From NCBI GenBank assembly GCA_002070185.1, contig MWCT01000004.1:124001-188000 (forward strand): 64,000 nt of DNA, read 5' to 3'. Position 1 is the first letter of the stretch. Each line of letters starts with the position of its first letter. Under the pieces are notes generated by a model. That model had not been told where the DNA came from. It saw only the letters and a list, made by a program, of their open reading frames with translations, and ran no database searches. Made by a program: the position numbers and the translations under genes. Below, one piece after another: positions 7,835-16,320 of the stretch. Source of the stretch: a candidate division BRC1 bacterium ADurb.Bin183. GTDB lineage: Bacteria > Sumerlaeota > Sumerlaeia > MWCT01.

Positions 7835-9001
7835 CTATTTCTCTTTTGTCGCATATACCTCCTGAAAGGAATCAAACTTGTGAATACTTTGCAAAATCCA
7901 GTCATAGCAAAAAACTGTATGCCCTTTGAGTTTCATAGAGCGGATTAATTTAATCTGCTCTTCAATGGGAGGATGTCCGCTGCCGCCATACATATCTTCC
8001 CGAGTTATAGGCACGGCGAGGGCGGGCATGACAAGCGTCGCGCCTTTGTTCTTTTCCAAAACCTCATCCACATCTGCTTTAATGCCGCTGGGATTCGGCG
8101 CATAAGCCATAGGGATAATAACATCCAGATAATTATTCGAAAGCCAAGTTTCCCAATCTTGATATATGGTGTTTTTGCCGCGCTCTTTGTAATATTTGGC
8201 AAAGATGGCGGCGGATAGAATCAATTTGGGATTTTGTTTGCGGATAGTTTCAGCGAGTTGGTTTACAAAATTTGTGACTCGGTCTTCGCGCCATTTCACC
8301 CATTTCATCCACATCTCATTATCCACAGCCGGGTCAATATTGACAGGGTCGGCGCCTGTTTCGTTTTGAAAAGTTTTTCGCGCAAATTCGGTGTATCCTG
8401 TATCCGGCTGTCCGGAAGGATAACGAATGTAATCAATATTGATGCCGTCTATGTTATAACGAGAGGCAAGGTCTCTATAAAATTCGAGCAAGTATGCCTG
8501 AACCGAGGGATTTGCCGGGTCGGCAAAGATGTGCGCATTTTCCGCCACATCGGAGGTTTCGCCTTTTTTTGTTAAAAGAAGCCAATCAGGATGTATATCA
8601 AAGAGCGGGGATTTGGGGAATTTTGGATATTTGACAGTGTCAACCTGCAAATAGAAAACCTCCGTCCAGCAATGAACGGCGATACCGCGCTGATGAGCCT
8701 CATCCACAACTAATTTCAAAACATCTTTACCGGCATATTCAGGGCGGATGGGAAAGTTGGAGCCGGGGAAAATCACATGACCGTGATAAAGGGTTTCAAC
8801 AAAGATGGCATTAAAACCGCTTTTTTGGATTTTATCTAAGATAAGAGGGATTTCATGTGTATCTTCGGGAAGACGAATCCATATTCCGCGAAGTTCTGTT
8901 TTGCCGATGTTATCGCTAATGGAAGACTTCGCAGAAGAGCAGGATAAATTCGTTAAAAGCGCGGGCGCTAACATTAAAATTATTAATAGTTTCTTTGTCA
9001 T
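7835..9001 (-). CDS. GHL10/DUF187-type glycoside hydrolase lipoprotein
   Basis: A 388-residue exported protein. The first 20 residues are a lipoprotein signal (KKLLIILMLAPALLTNLSC) with a lipobox ending in Cys, predicting anchoring to a membrane. The body is a TIM barrel of the family-10-like GHL10 group: ELRGIWIRLP at the start, GFNAIFVETLYHG, RGIAVHCWTEVFY, the hallmark YNIDGINIDYIRYP, LILSAAIFAKYY, and DVIIPMAYAPNP near the end. Members act on bacterial surface glycans, and peptidoglycan substrates are suspected. The ATG at 9001 follows AGAGG with good spacing; a TTG codon directly upstream is an unlikely start. Confidence 0.88.
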   Translation of the reverse strand: MTKKLLIILMLAPALLTNLSCSSAKSSISDNIGKTELRGIWIRLPEDTHEIPLILDKIQKSGFNAIFVETLYHGHVIFPGSNFPIRPEYAGKDVLKLVVDEAHQRGIAVHCWTEVFYLQVDTVKYPKFPKSPLFDIHPDWLLLTKKGETSDVAENAHIFADPANPSVQAYLLEFYRDLASRYNIDGINIDYIRYPSGQPDTGYTEFARKTFQNETGADPVNIDPAVDNEMWMKWVKWREDRVTNFVNQLAETIRKQNPKLILSAAIFAKYYKERGKNTIYQDWETWLSNNYLDVIIPMAYAPNPSGIKADVDEVLEKNKGATLVMPALAVPITREDMYGGSGHPPIEEQIKLIRSMKLKGHTVFCYDWILQSIHKFDSFQEVYATKEK

Positions 9002-9034
9002 CAAATCCCTCTTTCTTCCTTTGTGACTTTGTGA

Positions 9035-9796
9035 TTAATATTTGAATTTATATTTCACATTATCCTTTTCAATTTCAATATATTCTTTTGTAATTCTTCG
9101 CAGCACCCATTCGTCAACAGTCTGCCCAACGCCGATAATCTGACCATTAATCAAAGCGGATGGGTTTTTGTCATCCCACATAACACCGTCAATTTTGAGC
9201 GAATAATCTTCCGGGCGCTGGAACTCCGAGCGCGGCGGAGCGGGGGTGGTAGCTTTTGGGGTTGCATTCGGAGTCGGCGAGGGCCGGGAAATAATAGGGC
9301 GCGGCGTCGGCGATGGCGACGGGGTTGGAGTCGGCGATGGCTGTAGGGTTGGCGTCGGCGTTGGCTGAATCGGGGTTGCCTTATTATCGGTAATATTTTT
9401 TTCGATTATTGGCGTGGGCGTGGGAATCGGCGACGCAGAGGCAGTCGGCTCAGTTGTGGCGATTTTCGTATTAACAATGGTTTCGCGCGTTGGCTCATCT
9501 ATGTGATAAGGCGTTGGAGAAATAGCGTTTTTTTCATGGGGCTGGCGCGTGGGCTCCAATGTTGCGAAAATTTTTCCTTTGTAAAGAACATATCCTCCAA
9601 TAACAACCGCAAGCAAAAGCAGAAATATGCCTGATAAACACCCTATCAAAATCATTCTGCCATAATCTTTTTTTTCTTTATGCGGACGTTTTCCATTTTC
9701 ATAATTTGGCTGCCTGAAAAGGGCGTCATCTCTGAGATCGCTTTCCACTCGGCGGTCTCTTCTTGCCTTTTTCAATGCATCAAGGATAATGCTCAT
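9035..9796 (-). CDS. gspB: GspB-like general secretion accessory protein
   Basis: The 253-residue product starts MSIILDALKKARRDRR, the exact style of the GspB/ExeB cytoplasmic tail. One membrane helix follows at about residues 38-61 (MILIGCLSGIFLLLLAVVIGGYVLY), then a long Pro-Thr-rich periplasmic linker (about 95-165, repeated PTPTP), and a C-terminal T2SS-associated domain (LKIDGVMWDDKNPSALINGQ). Family members pair with the ATPase GspA to insert the secretin multimer through peptidoglycan. GspA is encoded directly upstream (gap of about 50 bp), so they likely form the GspAB complex. The rest of a type II secretion system is not in the window. Confidence 0.85.
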   Translation of the reverse strand: MSIILDALKKARRDRRVESDLRDDALFRQPNYENGKRPHKEKKDYGRMILIGCLSGIFLLLLAVVIGGYVLYKGKIFATLEPTRQPHEKNAISPTPYHIDEPTRETIVNTKIATTEPTASASPIPTPTPIIEKNITDNKATPIQPTPTPTLQPSPTPTPSPSPTPRPIISRPSPTPNATPKATTPAPPRSEFQRPEDYSLKIDGVMWDDKNPSALINGQIIGVGQTVDEWVLRRITKEYIEIEKDNVKYKFKY

Positions 9797-9847
9797 ATCC
9801 AACACCTGTATCGTTAAACACAATCTGCCATCAGTTAAATCAACACA

Positions 9848-11632
9848 TCAGTCCTGTCCACCGGATGAATACAACCTTGGGCGCAAGGTTACCATCCTTG
9901 TGGAAAGCATTAGGACGGTTTCCGGGTCGAGCAACGTCAGCGATTCAATCTTGTAATAACGTCTGAAATTTTTAATGCCTGTCTCTGTTGCCGCATCAAA
10001 AGTGCCTAATGGTTCTCCGCGAAAATATCCTTTTGTTTTCAGGAACTCTTGCAATTTTTTCACTCTTTCGCTCTCTTCGCCTTTGAGCATGGCGCCGAGG
10101 TTCATCTTGTCAAAATAAATAATCACGCATTGAGAAATTTTTTCCATGAGTTCGCTGCGCGAGACGGTTTTAAGCCCGTTGACAGGATCGGCAATGGTGC
10201 AGGATATTCCTTCTACTCTGGTCAAAACCGCTGCCGGCGAAAACCCTTTAGGCGGCGAGGCAAACGTCACAATGAAAGGCACATCATATCGGATGGCTGA
10301 GATCAAGTCTTTGTCAATAACGAGTTTTTTGAGTCCGAGTTCTTCATTTTCTTCAAGATTTAAACGAGCCACAGCAGCGGCGTCCAGCTTCTTGAATTTT
10401 TCAAGCTCCACTTCAATATTCCAGAGCCGTACACAGGTAATGATTGCCGCCATGTAAGCAAATTGGGGATTGTTCACGCGGCATATATTATTCTTGTCAT
10501 ATTCCCAATCGAAGTAATAACGATGCGGGATTTTTGTCGGCGTGGGTGCGGGAGTAAATGTTGGCGTGGCTGAACCCGTTGCTGAAACATTGGGATTGGA
10601 CGGCATGGGATTCCAAACCTCTTTGTAAGAAGGCTCAGACGGTTTTTCTTGAAGCGCCGCAATGTCAGATTCGGGAGCGCTCTGGATGCCTTTGCGCGCC
10701 AGATTGATTCCCAATACAACGCCGGCGAAAATAAAGAGCGTCAAAATTGCGGCAATCGCAAGTATATTTGTTATCTTGACCGGTGGGGCTGCCGGCTTTT
10801 TTTTCGATGCTGTCTGCCGCGCCTGTTCGCCCTCGATTTCTCTTATTGCTTCTCGGACAATGGAATCATCAATCGCATAAGTTACTTTGGCATAAGCCGC
10901 CAGCAGACAACGATCGCATAGAACGTTAATCTTTCGCGGGACGCCTCCGGAAAATTTATAAATAAGTGAGAAGGCTTCCGGCGTGAATTCAATATCAATC
11001 TGCGCTTTGGCAATAAACAATCGGTGCCGGATGTAATATGCCACATCCGCCTCATCCAGAGGATAAATGTGGTAACGCACGGAAATGCGCTGATTCAGTT
11101 GCTCCAATTCCGGACGCGCCAGCATGTCAATAAGTTCCGGCTGCCCCATCAAAATAATTTGAATCAGTTTGTGTGTTTCCGTTTCAATATTGCTTATCAT
11201 CCGAATCTGCTCAAGCACTTCGATGGCGAGGTTTTGCGCCTCGTCAATGATAAGAACAACATTATGGTCGGCGGCGCTCTCATCGAGCAGAAATTGATTC
11301 AACGCCTTTATTAAGTCCCTTTTGGAATGAGACTCTGCGGCGATCCCAAAATCTTCATTAATTGTTTGAAGCAGTTCTATTTCGTTCAGGCAAGGGTTGA
11401 GGATTAGCGCCAGTTTGGTTGTTTGCGCATCCAGTTCATTGACCAGAGCGCGGCATAGCGTGGTCTTTCCCGAGCCGATTTCGCCTGTGAGTGTGATGAA
11501 TCCTTTGCGTTCTTGGATTCCATAAATTAGATTGGCAAGCGCCTCTCGATGCTTTTGGCTCAGGTAAAGAAAACGCGAATCCGGCGTTAGGTTAAATGGG
11601 TCTTCTGACAAGCCGAAAAATTTACGATACAT
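9848..11632 (-). CDS. gspA: GspA/ExeA-like AAA ATPase with peptidoglycan-binding domain
   Basis: A 594-residue inner-membrane protein. Residues 1-270 form an ExeA-type AAA ATPase: YRKFFGLSEDPFNLTPD start, Walker A GEIGSGKTT, Walker B VVLIIDEAQNL, and the GGVPRKINVLCDRCLLAA sensor region. A membrane helix follows at about 288-310. The periplasmic part has a C39-like region with no intact peptidase triad visible, then a peptidoglycan_binding_1 domain near 505-570 (EESERVKKLQEFLKTKGYF). This is the full classical GspA architecture. With GspB downstream it should drive secretin assembly through the cell wall. A Pro-Thr linker occurs near residues 350-365. Confidence 0.9.
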   Translation of the reverse strand: MYRKFFGLSEDPFNLTPDSRFLYLSQKHREALANLIYGIQERKGFITLTGEIGSGKTTLCRALVNELDAQTTKLALILNPCLNEIELLQTINEDFGIAAESHSKRDLIKALNQFLLDESAADHNVVLIIDEAQNLAIEVLEQIRMISNIETETHKLIQIILMGQPELIDMLARPELEQLNQRISVRYHIYPLDEADVAYYIRHRLFIAKAQIDIEFTPEAFSLIYKFSGGVPRKINVLCDRCLLAAYAKVTYAIDDSIVREAIREIEGEQARQTASKKKPAAPPVKITNILAIAAILTLFIFAGVVLGINLARKGIQSAPESDIAALQEKPSEPSYKEVWNPMPSNPNVSATGSATPTFTPAPTPTKIPHRYYFDWEYDKNNICRVNNPQFAYMAAIITCVRLWNIEVELEKFKKLDAAAVARLNLEENEELGLKKLVIDKDLISAIRYDVPFIVTFASPPKGFSPAAVLTRVEGISCTIADPVNGLKTVSRSELMEKISQCVIIYFDKMNLGAMLKGEESERVKKLQEFLKTKGYFRGEPLGTFDAATETGIKNFRRYYKIESLTLLDPETVLMLSTRMVTLRPRLYSSGGQD

Positions 11633-11748
11633 AAATGATTATCCCGCTCTTATAACCTGCACAATTACAATAACGGATTAAAAATATAACATGGGTGTGT
11701 CAATAAAGAAACCGAGTTTATGATGAGCCTTAAGATTAAGAAAAACGC

Positions 11749-12960
11749 TTATTTATAAAGCAGGTATTTCTCCCTGATTTTTTTGAAAGCCGCCAAATCA
11801 GAAGCCGATTCATTCAAAAGGGCGTCAACGCTTTCGGTCTTGATGCGATTTTCGAGGTCTGGAATCCCCATCAATTTTGTCGTCCATGGGGTGATTTTAA
11901 CCTGTTCAGGATACATTTCATAAACGGTTTTCAACACGGTTAGACCGGTTCGAATGGCATCGAAGGTTTCTATATCAGTCACATGAACTTGGATGCCTCC
12001 GCATGATTCGCCTTTGCATTTACTGAACGTCGGCTGGAAATATGCGGGACGAAATCGGACGCCGGGCAGCGACAACTCGTTGAGTTTTTTTGCCAGTTCT
12101 ACTCCATTAACAAAAGGCGCGCCGATTATCTCAAATGGCTTGGTTGTGCCGCGTCCTTCGCTCATGTTTGTGCCTTCAAAAACACACATGCCCGGATATA
12201 CAAGAGCGGTGTCAATGGTCGGCATATTGGGCGAGGGCAGCACCCATGGGTAGCCGGTATCCTTGAATGACATTTTGCGCGTATATCCGGGAATTTTAAT
12301 AACAGTCAAATCAGCTTTTGGATTCAGCCATTCATTATTTACGAGCGTTGCGAATTCGCCAACGGTCATTCCATATCGGACAGGGACGCCAAACGGTGCG
12401 TTGGGAAAGAGGCGTCCAATCAATCCGTTATCATTTTTATTTGGGGCTCCTTCAACTCGCTCGCAGCCGATGGGATTGGGACGGTCAAGCACAACAAACT
12501 TGATGCCTTTTTTTGCCGCAGCTTCCATGCAGTGCGTCATTGTCCAGATATAAGTATAGAACCGAACTCCGACATCCTGAATATCAAAAAGGAGCGCATC
12601 TATATTTTTCAGCTGTTCATCGGAGGGGGCGTTATTTGCGCCATAAAGAGAATGAACCGGTAAGCTTGTGACAGAATCAATATAATCTGTCACGCGTCCC
12701 CCTGCCTGTTGGTCGCCTCGCAAACCGTGTTCTGGCGCAAAAAATGCGACAATTTGAGAAGCGTTATCGGCAACAAGGATATCCGCAATTTGATTGAGAT
12801 TTTCATCCACGCCGGTTGGGTTGGTGATATAACCGATTTTCTTTCCCCGCAATGTTGTTTTCAGTTCATCAATTTGTTTTTTCATTCCTATCTCCCCTGT
12901 TAAGGCAAATTTCGACGCAACCAAAGCGAATACCAAAATAAGTTTCAATATACGATTCAT
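11749..12960 (-). CDS. namZ: Exo-beta-N-acetylmuramidase NamZ family (DUF1343)
   Basis: DUF1343 enzymes remove terminal N-acetylmuramic acid from peptidoglycan fragments. The 403-residue protein has an N-terminal signal-like segment (NRILKLILVFALVASKFALT) and the family landmarks: ITNPTGVDENLNQIAD, FFAPEHGLRGDQQAGG, DIQDVGVRFYTYIWTM, VVLDRPNPIG, and GTNMSEGRGTTKPFEIIGAPFV. GGAGAAAG lies just before the ATG at 12960. It neighbours GspA (116-bp spacer) and the Mut7-C gene (12 bp) on the same strand. It likely participates in wall recycling or scavenging together with the LdcA gene at 27364. Confidence 0.92.
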   Translation of the reverse strand: MNRILKLILVFALVASKFALTGEIGMKKQIDELKTTLRGKKIGYITNPTGVDENLNQIADILVADNASQIVAFFAPEHGLRGDQQAGGRVTDYIDSVTSLPVHSLYGANNAPSDEQLKNIDALLFDIQDVGVRFYTYIWTMTHCMEAAAKKGIKFVVLDRPNPIGCERVEGAPNKNDNGLIGRLFPNAPFGVPVRYGMTVGEFATLVNNEWLNPKADLTVIKIPGYTRKMSFKDTGYPWVLPSPNMPTIDTALVYPGMCVFEGTNMSEGRGTTKPFEIIGAPFVNGVELAKKLNELSLPGVRFRPAYFQPTFSKCKGESCGGIQVHVTDIETFDAIRTGLTVLKTVYEMYPEQVKITPWTTKLMGIPDLENRIKTESVDALLNESASDLAAFKKIREKYLLYK

Positions 12961-12971
12961 AATTCTTTCTC

Positions 12972-13466
12972 CTATTCAAAAATATTGCCAAGGTTTTCTT
13001 TCAATTGCTTCATGATATGTATAGGGTGTGTCCCGTCCCAGTATAGATGACCGCAACAAGGGCAGCGAAAAAGTTCCGTTGCCTGTTCCCGCGCTTTTAT
13101 CGGTATCTCTCCGCGCATTGATTCCAAATCAACCTGTTCTAAAAGAACGCTGCATATAGAACATCGAGTCAGAATAGTGTCTCTAAAATTCATGGGAAAC
13201 GCCTCCACAACTTGCCGCAATTGTTCCCAGAATTGAGTAGAGCGGATTAGCAGCATTTGCTTTTGCGGGCGGTTTTCGACAAGACGAGTGTCTCTTGTGA
13301 TAATAATCCTCCCTTCTTCCAGAGCCTTTTCGAGCAATTCTTTATCAGTCTGTCCGCGAAAATAAACAGCATCATAACCCAGCAGAATCATCCATCGCGA
13401 GAGTCTGCCAAGCATGGCGTCAACGATAAATTTTTTACCTTCTTGCCGCATTTTGTAATTGCTCAT
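12972..13466 (-). CDS. Mut7-C RNase-domain protein with zinc ribbon
   Basis: A 164-residue PIN-like protein of the Mut7-C family. FIVDAMLGRLSRWMILLGYDA carries the conserved acidic and basic residues of the N-terminal half, and GRIIITRDTRLV carries the TRD motif. A zinc ribbon follows with pairs CSIC and CPCC (residues about 111-143). Family members are predicted nucleases (related to the C. elegans MUT-7 C-terminal domain) whose substrates are unknown in bacteria. No strong ribosome site precedes the ATG at 13466. It lies 12 bp upstream of namZ and diverges from the dehydrogenase gene at 13517. Confidence 0.85.
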   Translation of the reverse strand: MSNYKMRQEGKKFIVDAMLGRLSRWMILLGYDAVYFRGQTDKELLEKALEEGRIIITRDTRLVENRPQKQMLLIRSTQFWEQLRQVVEAFPMNFRDTILTRCSICSVLLEQVDLESMRGEIPIKAREQATELFRCPCCGHLYWDGTHPIHIMKQLKENLGNIFE

Positions 13467-13516
13467 ATTTTATATGCGTATGGAGAATCAACCATTAAAT
13501 CATGAAGGAGCGGATT

Positions 13517-14494
13517 ATGAGAGCCGTTTTATTTGGAGACAGCGGACTGTCTATGATTAAAAAACCTATTCCGAAAATCAATCAGCGGGAAGTTCTTGTC
13601 AAAGTGAAGATGGTTGGCATCTGCAATACAGACATCGAGCTTATCAAAGGGTATTATGGGTTCAAAGGCGTGGCGGGACATGAGTTCGTCGGCATCATTG
13701 AGCAATCGCCACAAAAGCCGGAAATCATCGGGAAACGCATCGTCGGCGACATCAATCGCGGATGCGGCGCTTGTGTCTGGTGTATGCGCGGCGATGGGAG
13801 GCATTGCCCCGCGCGTCAAATTGTCGGCATTGCGGGGTGGGATGGCGCCTTTGCCGAATATATGAAACTCCCCCTTATTAACGTCCGAATCGTTGATGAT
13901 AACATACCTGATGAATGCGCAGTCTTTTCGGAACCTCTTGCCGCCGCCCTTGAAATCTCACAGCAGATTCACATCACAAACAATCAAAGGGTTATTGTGC
14001 TTGGAGATGGCAAGCTGGGGCTTTTGATTGCGCTTGGGCTTCGTCATTTCAATCATCGTTTGATTCTGGTTGGAAAGCATAAAGAAAAATTACGCATCGC
14101 CGCAGAGCATAACATCGGCACTATTTGCATTGGCGCTCCTTATGATTTTGAAAATATCGCGCGCAAAGAAGGGTTGTTCGATATTGTCATTGAGGCAACG
14201 GGAAAGGCGGAGGGGATAAACGACGCATTAAAAATTGTCCGTCCGGAAGGTATCATCGTAGCCAAAACGACCTCCCGCGATTTTTCAAAAATTGATATGG
14301 CAAAGGCGGTTGTTGATGAAATATCCATCATTGGCTCGCGTTGCGGAGATATTGATTTGGCTCTTTCTTTTTTAAGAAATAAGCTTGTGGATCCCATGCC
14401 TCTCATTGACTCGATTTATCCCTTCGAAAAATTCTCGGAAGCCTTTGAGCGCGCTGTTACACCGGGCGCGAAGAAAGTTCTTGTGCGTTTTTAA
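13517..14494 (+). CDS. Zinc-type medium-chain alcohol dehydrogenase
   Basis: A 325-residue MDR-superfamily dehydrogenase. GICNTDIELIKGYYG with GHEFVGIIE supplies catalytic-zinc ligands, and GCGACVWCMRGDGRHC supplies the four structural-zinc cysteines. A GDGKLG Rossmann motif lies in VIVLGDGKLGLLIALG. Substrate is not predictable; sorbitol/threonine-type dehydrogenases look similar. The ATG at 13517 is preferred because AAGGAG (13505-13510) sits six bases upstream; an in-frame ATG at 13502 would overlap that site. The polytopic GT-C-like gene follows after 45 bp, but no functional link is evident. Confidence 0.85.
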   Translation: MRAVLFGDSGLSMIKKPIPKINQREVLVKVKMVGICNTDIELIKGYYGFKGVAGHEFVGIIEQSPQKPEIIGKRIVGDINRGCGACVWCMRGDGRHCPARQIVGIAGWDGAFAEYMKLPLINVRIVDDNIPDECAVFSEPLAAALEISQQIHITNNQRVIVLGDGKLGLLIALGLRHFNHRLILVGKHKEKLRIAAEHNIGTICIGAPYDFENIARKEGLFDIVIEATGKAEGINDALKIVRPEGIIVAKTTSRDFSKIDMAKAVVDEISIIGSRCGDIDLALSFLRNKLVDPMPLIDSIYPFEKFSEAFERAVTPGAKKVLVRF

Positions 14495-14539
14495 TGACCT
14501 TAAATAGCTTGACGCTTATTTATCACTTCACTGATATGT

Positions 14540-16198
14540 ATGCGCTATTTTGATATTGGAAGGAATCAATTACAAGTTATGATAAAACGCCCGCTTTACA
14601 ACACGATAATTTTGCTTCTTTGCATTTTATTCGTTTTTTATCTAATCATCTCCTACAACTACCCCGGCGAAGATTGTTACATAACTTTCCGTTATGTGGA
14701 AAATTTCATTGCCGGTAAAGGGTTGGTCTATAATACCGGCGAGCGTGTGGAGGGATATTCGGATTTTTTATGGCTAATGCTGCTGGCTTTTTTTCGCTGG
14801 CTTGGGTTTTCTCCCATAATCATTTCGCGAATTCTCGGACTTGTGTCCACCGTTCTTTTGCTTTGGGTTGCCTCTTATTACAGCCTTAAAAAAAAGCAGC
14901 GCAAGATCGAATGGATTTATCTTGCGACGCCTCTTTTGATTTTTTTCAACCCGATGCTTCATTATCATCACGGGCGCGGTTTGGAGACTTCGTTTTATGC
15001 CTTTCTTTTCATCTGGGCGGCTTTTAGTTTTAAACGGCGCAATTATGCGAATTCATCTATTGCCTTCGCCGCAATGGCGCTGCTGCGTCCGGAGGGGTTC
15101 ATCTATTTTTGGCTTGTTCTTCCTATGCTGTTCATGGATATCAAATATAGCCGGACAGAAAAATTTCCTTACTCCCTTCCGCTTGTTCGTTTGAGATTTT
15201 TTGTTCCCTATCTTTTGATTGTGGGTTCATTTTTCATCTGGCGGCTTTCCTATTATGGGCGGCTTTTTCCAAATTCCGTTTATGCGAAAACGGAGCCGTT
15301 CAATTTTTTATGGAATCCCAGCCTGCATGATCTTCTTCAATTTATCATATCATGGTCGTATATTCCCGTATTTGCTTTGCTGGCAGTATTCACTTATCAT
15401 AAAGAGGAGTGGGAGATTCAGCGCTCGCTTTTGATTCCCATGCTTCTTGGCGGTGGTGTATTATTTTTCACAATCGCAGTGGGGAAGGTTCAGGCGGAAC
15501 CTTTTCAGCATTACATCCCTTTGATACCCATAATAATTCTTCTCCTTCAAGAATTCCTGCGGGCGATGAAAATGCGCGTGGATAATAATCTTCCGCTCAT
15601 CATAGGCTTCTTTGTCATTTTCCAAATTCTGAACTTATACACATCCAATAACCTTGATTCTCCCAAAACCCGCCTTCACTCCCGCACGTTTCAATATCTT
15701 TTTAGTTGGAATTTCCCCGCGCGAATCTCTTGGTATTTTGACACCATGCCCTCCCTTTTGAATGGCGATGCGGGTAAATGGTGCAAGCAAAACCTTCCGC
15801 CTGACTCTATTATTGCCGCCGATCAAATCGGGCAACTGGGGTATTATTCGGGGCATAGAATTCTGGACATTCTGGGCATCACGGACAAGGAATTTGCGAG
15901 CAAGGGTTATTCGCTTGAATTGCTCCTTGACCGCAATCCGCAGGCAGATTATCTGGCAATTCTTTCATTCCTCGGCGATAAAAAACCTTATATCTGGGAG
16001 ATTCGCGAAAGTTTTGAGAAGCCGGCGTTCACGGAGAAATACCAACTCCGATGGATTCTGCGCCCGCGCAATACGTATGATAAAACGGAATTTCTCATAT
16101 ACGCCCGGCGCGATTTGATTCCCGACGCCCCGCCGGAGCCGGAAATAATCAAAATCGGACCTAATACTGCGGAATGGGTTTCCAAAATGAGAGTCTGA
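14540..16198 (+). CDS. Polytopic GT-C-like glycosyltransferase
   Basis: A 552-residue integral membrane protein with about ten hydrophobic helices in the first 380 residues, followed by a soluble C-terminal domain. The first extracytoplasmic loop reads YPGEDCYITFRYVENFIAGKGLVYN and ERVEGYSDFLW. This matches the GT-C pattern D/E-D-x-x-I-x-F-R-Y ... ERVEGYTNFLW found in lipid-linked-sugar transferases of the AftB/PMT type, where the acidic pair is catalytic. It probably transfers a sugar from a polyprenyl phosphate to an envelope glycan. The start is uncertain: no ribosome site lies just before the ATG at 14540, and an ATG at 14579 is an alternative. Confidence 0.7.
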   Translation: MRYFDIGRNQLQVMIKRPLYNTIILLLCILFVFYLIISYNYPGEDCYITFRYVENFIAGKGLVYNTGERVEGYSDFLWLMLLAFFRWLGFSPIIISRILGLVSTVLLLWVASYYSLKKKQRKIEWIYLATPLLIFFNPMLHYHHGRGLETSFYAFLFIWAAFSFKRRNYANSSIAFAAMALLRPEGFIYFWLVLPMLFMDIKYSRTEKFPYSLPLVRLRFFVPYLLIVGSFFIWRLSYYGRLFPNSVYAKTEPFNFLWNPSLHDLLQFIISWSYIPVFALLAVFTYHKEEWEIQRSLLIPMLLGGGVLFFTIAVGKVQAEPFQHYIPLIPIIILLLQEFLRAMKMRVDNNLPLIIGFFVIFQILNLYTSNNLDSPKTRLHSRTFQYLFSWNFPARISWYFDTMPSLLNGDAGKWCKQNLPPDSIIAADQIGQLGYYSGHRILDILGITDKEFASKGYSLELLLDRNPQADYLAILSFLGDKKPYIWEIRESFEKPAFTEKYQLRWILRPRNTYDKTEFLIYARRDLIPDAPPEPEIIKIGPNTAEWVSKMRV

Positions 16199-16320
16199 AT
16201 ATTTTAGCGTAAGGTATAAAACGAAGTTTGGGCGCATTAAAATGTTGGGAATAATATCGCTCTGATTTCTCAATCAAACCATAAACGCCAATCATGTCTT
16301 CCCGTTAAATGGTATCTTCA
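16199..16320. other. Convergent intergenic spacer
   Basis: A 122-bp region between converging stop codons. I see no clear hairpin-plus-T-tract terminator for either gene and no reading frame of note. Confidence 0.4.

Noticed and set aside
9235..9440. Pro-Thr codon repeats as a possible repeat array
   Set aside because: These are the PTP linker codons of GspB, not CRISPR or tandem non-coding repeats.
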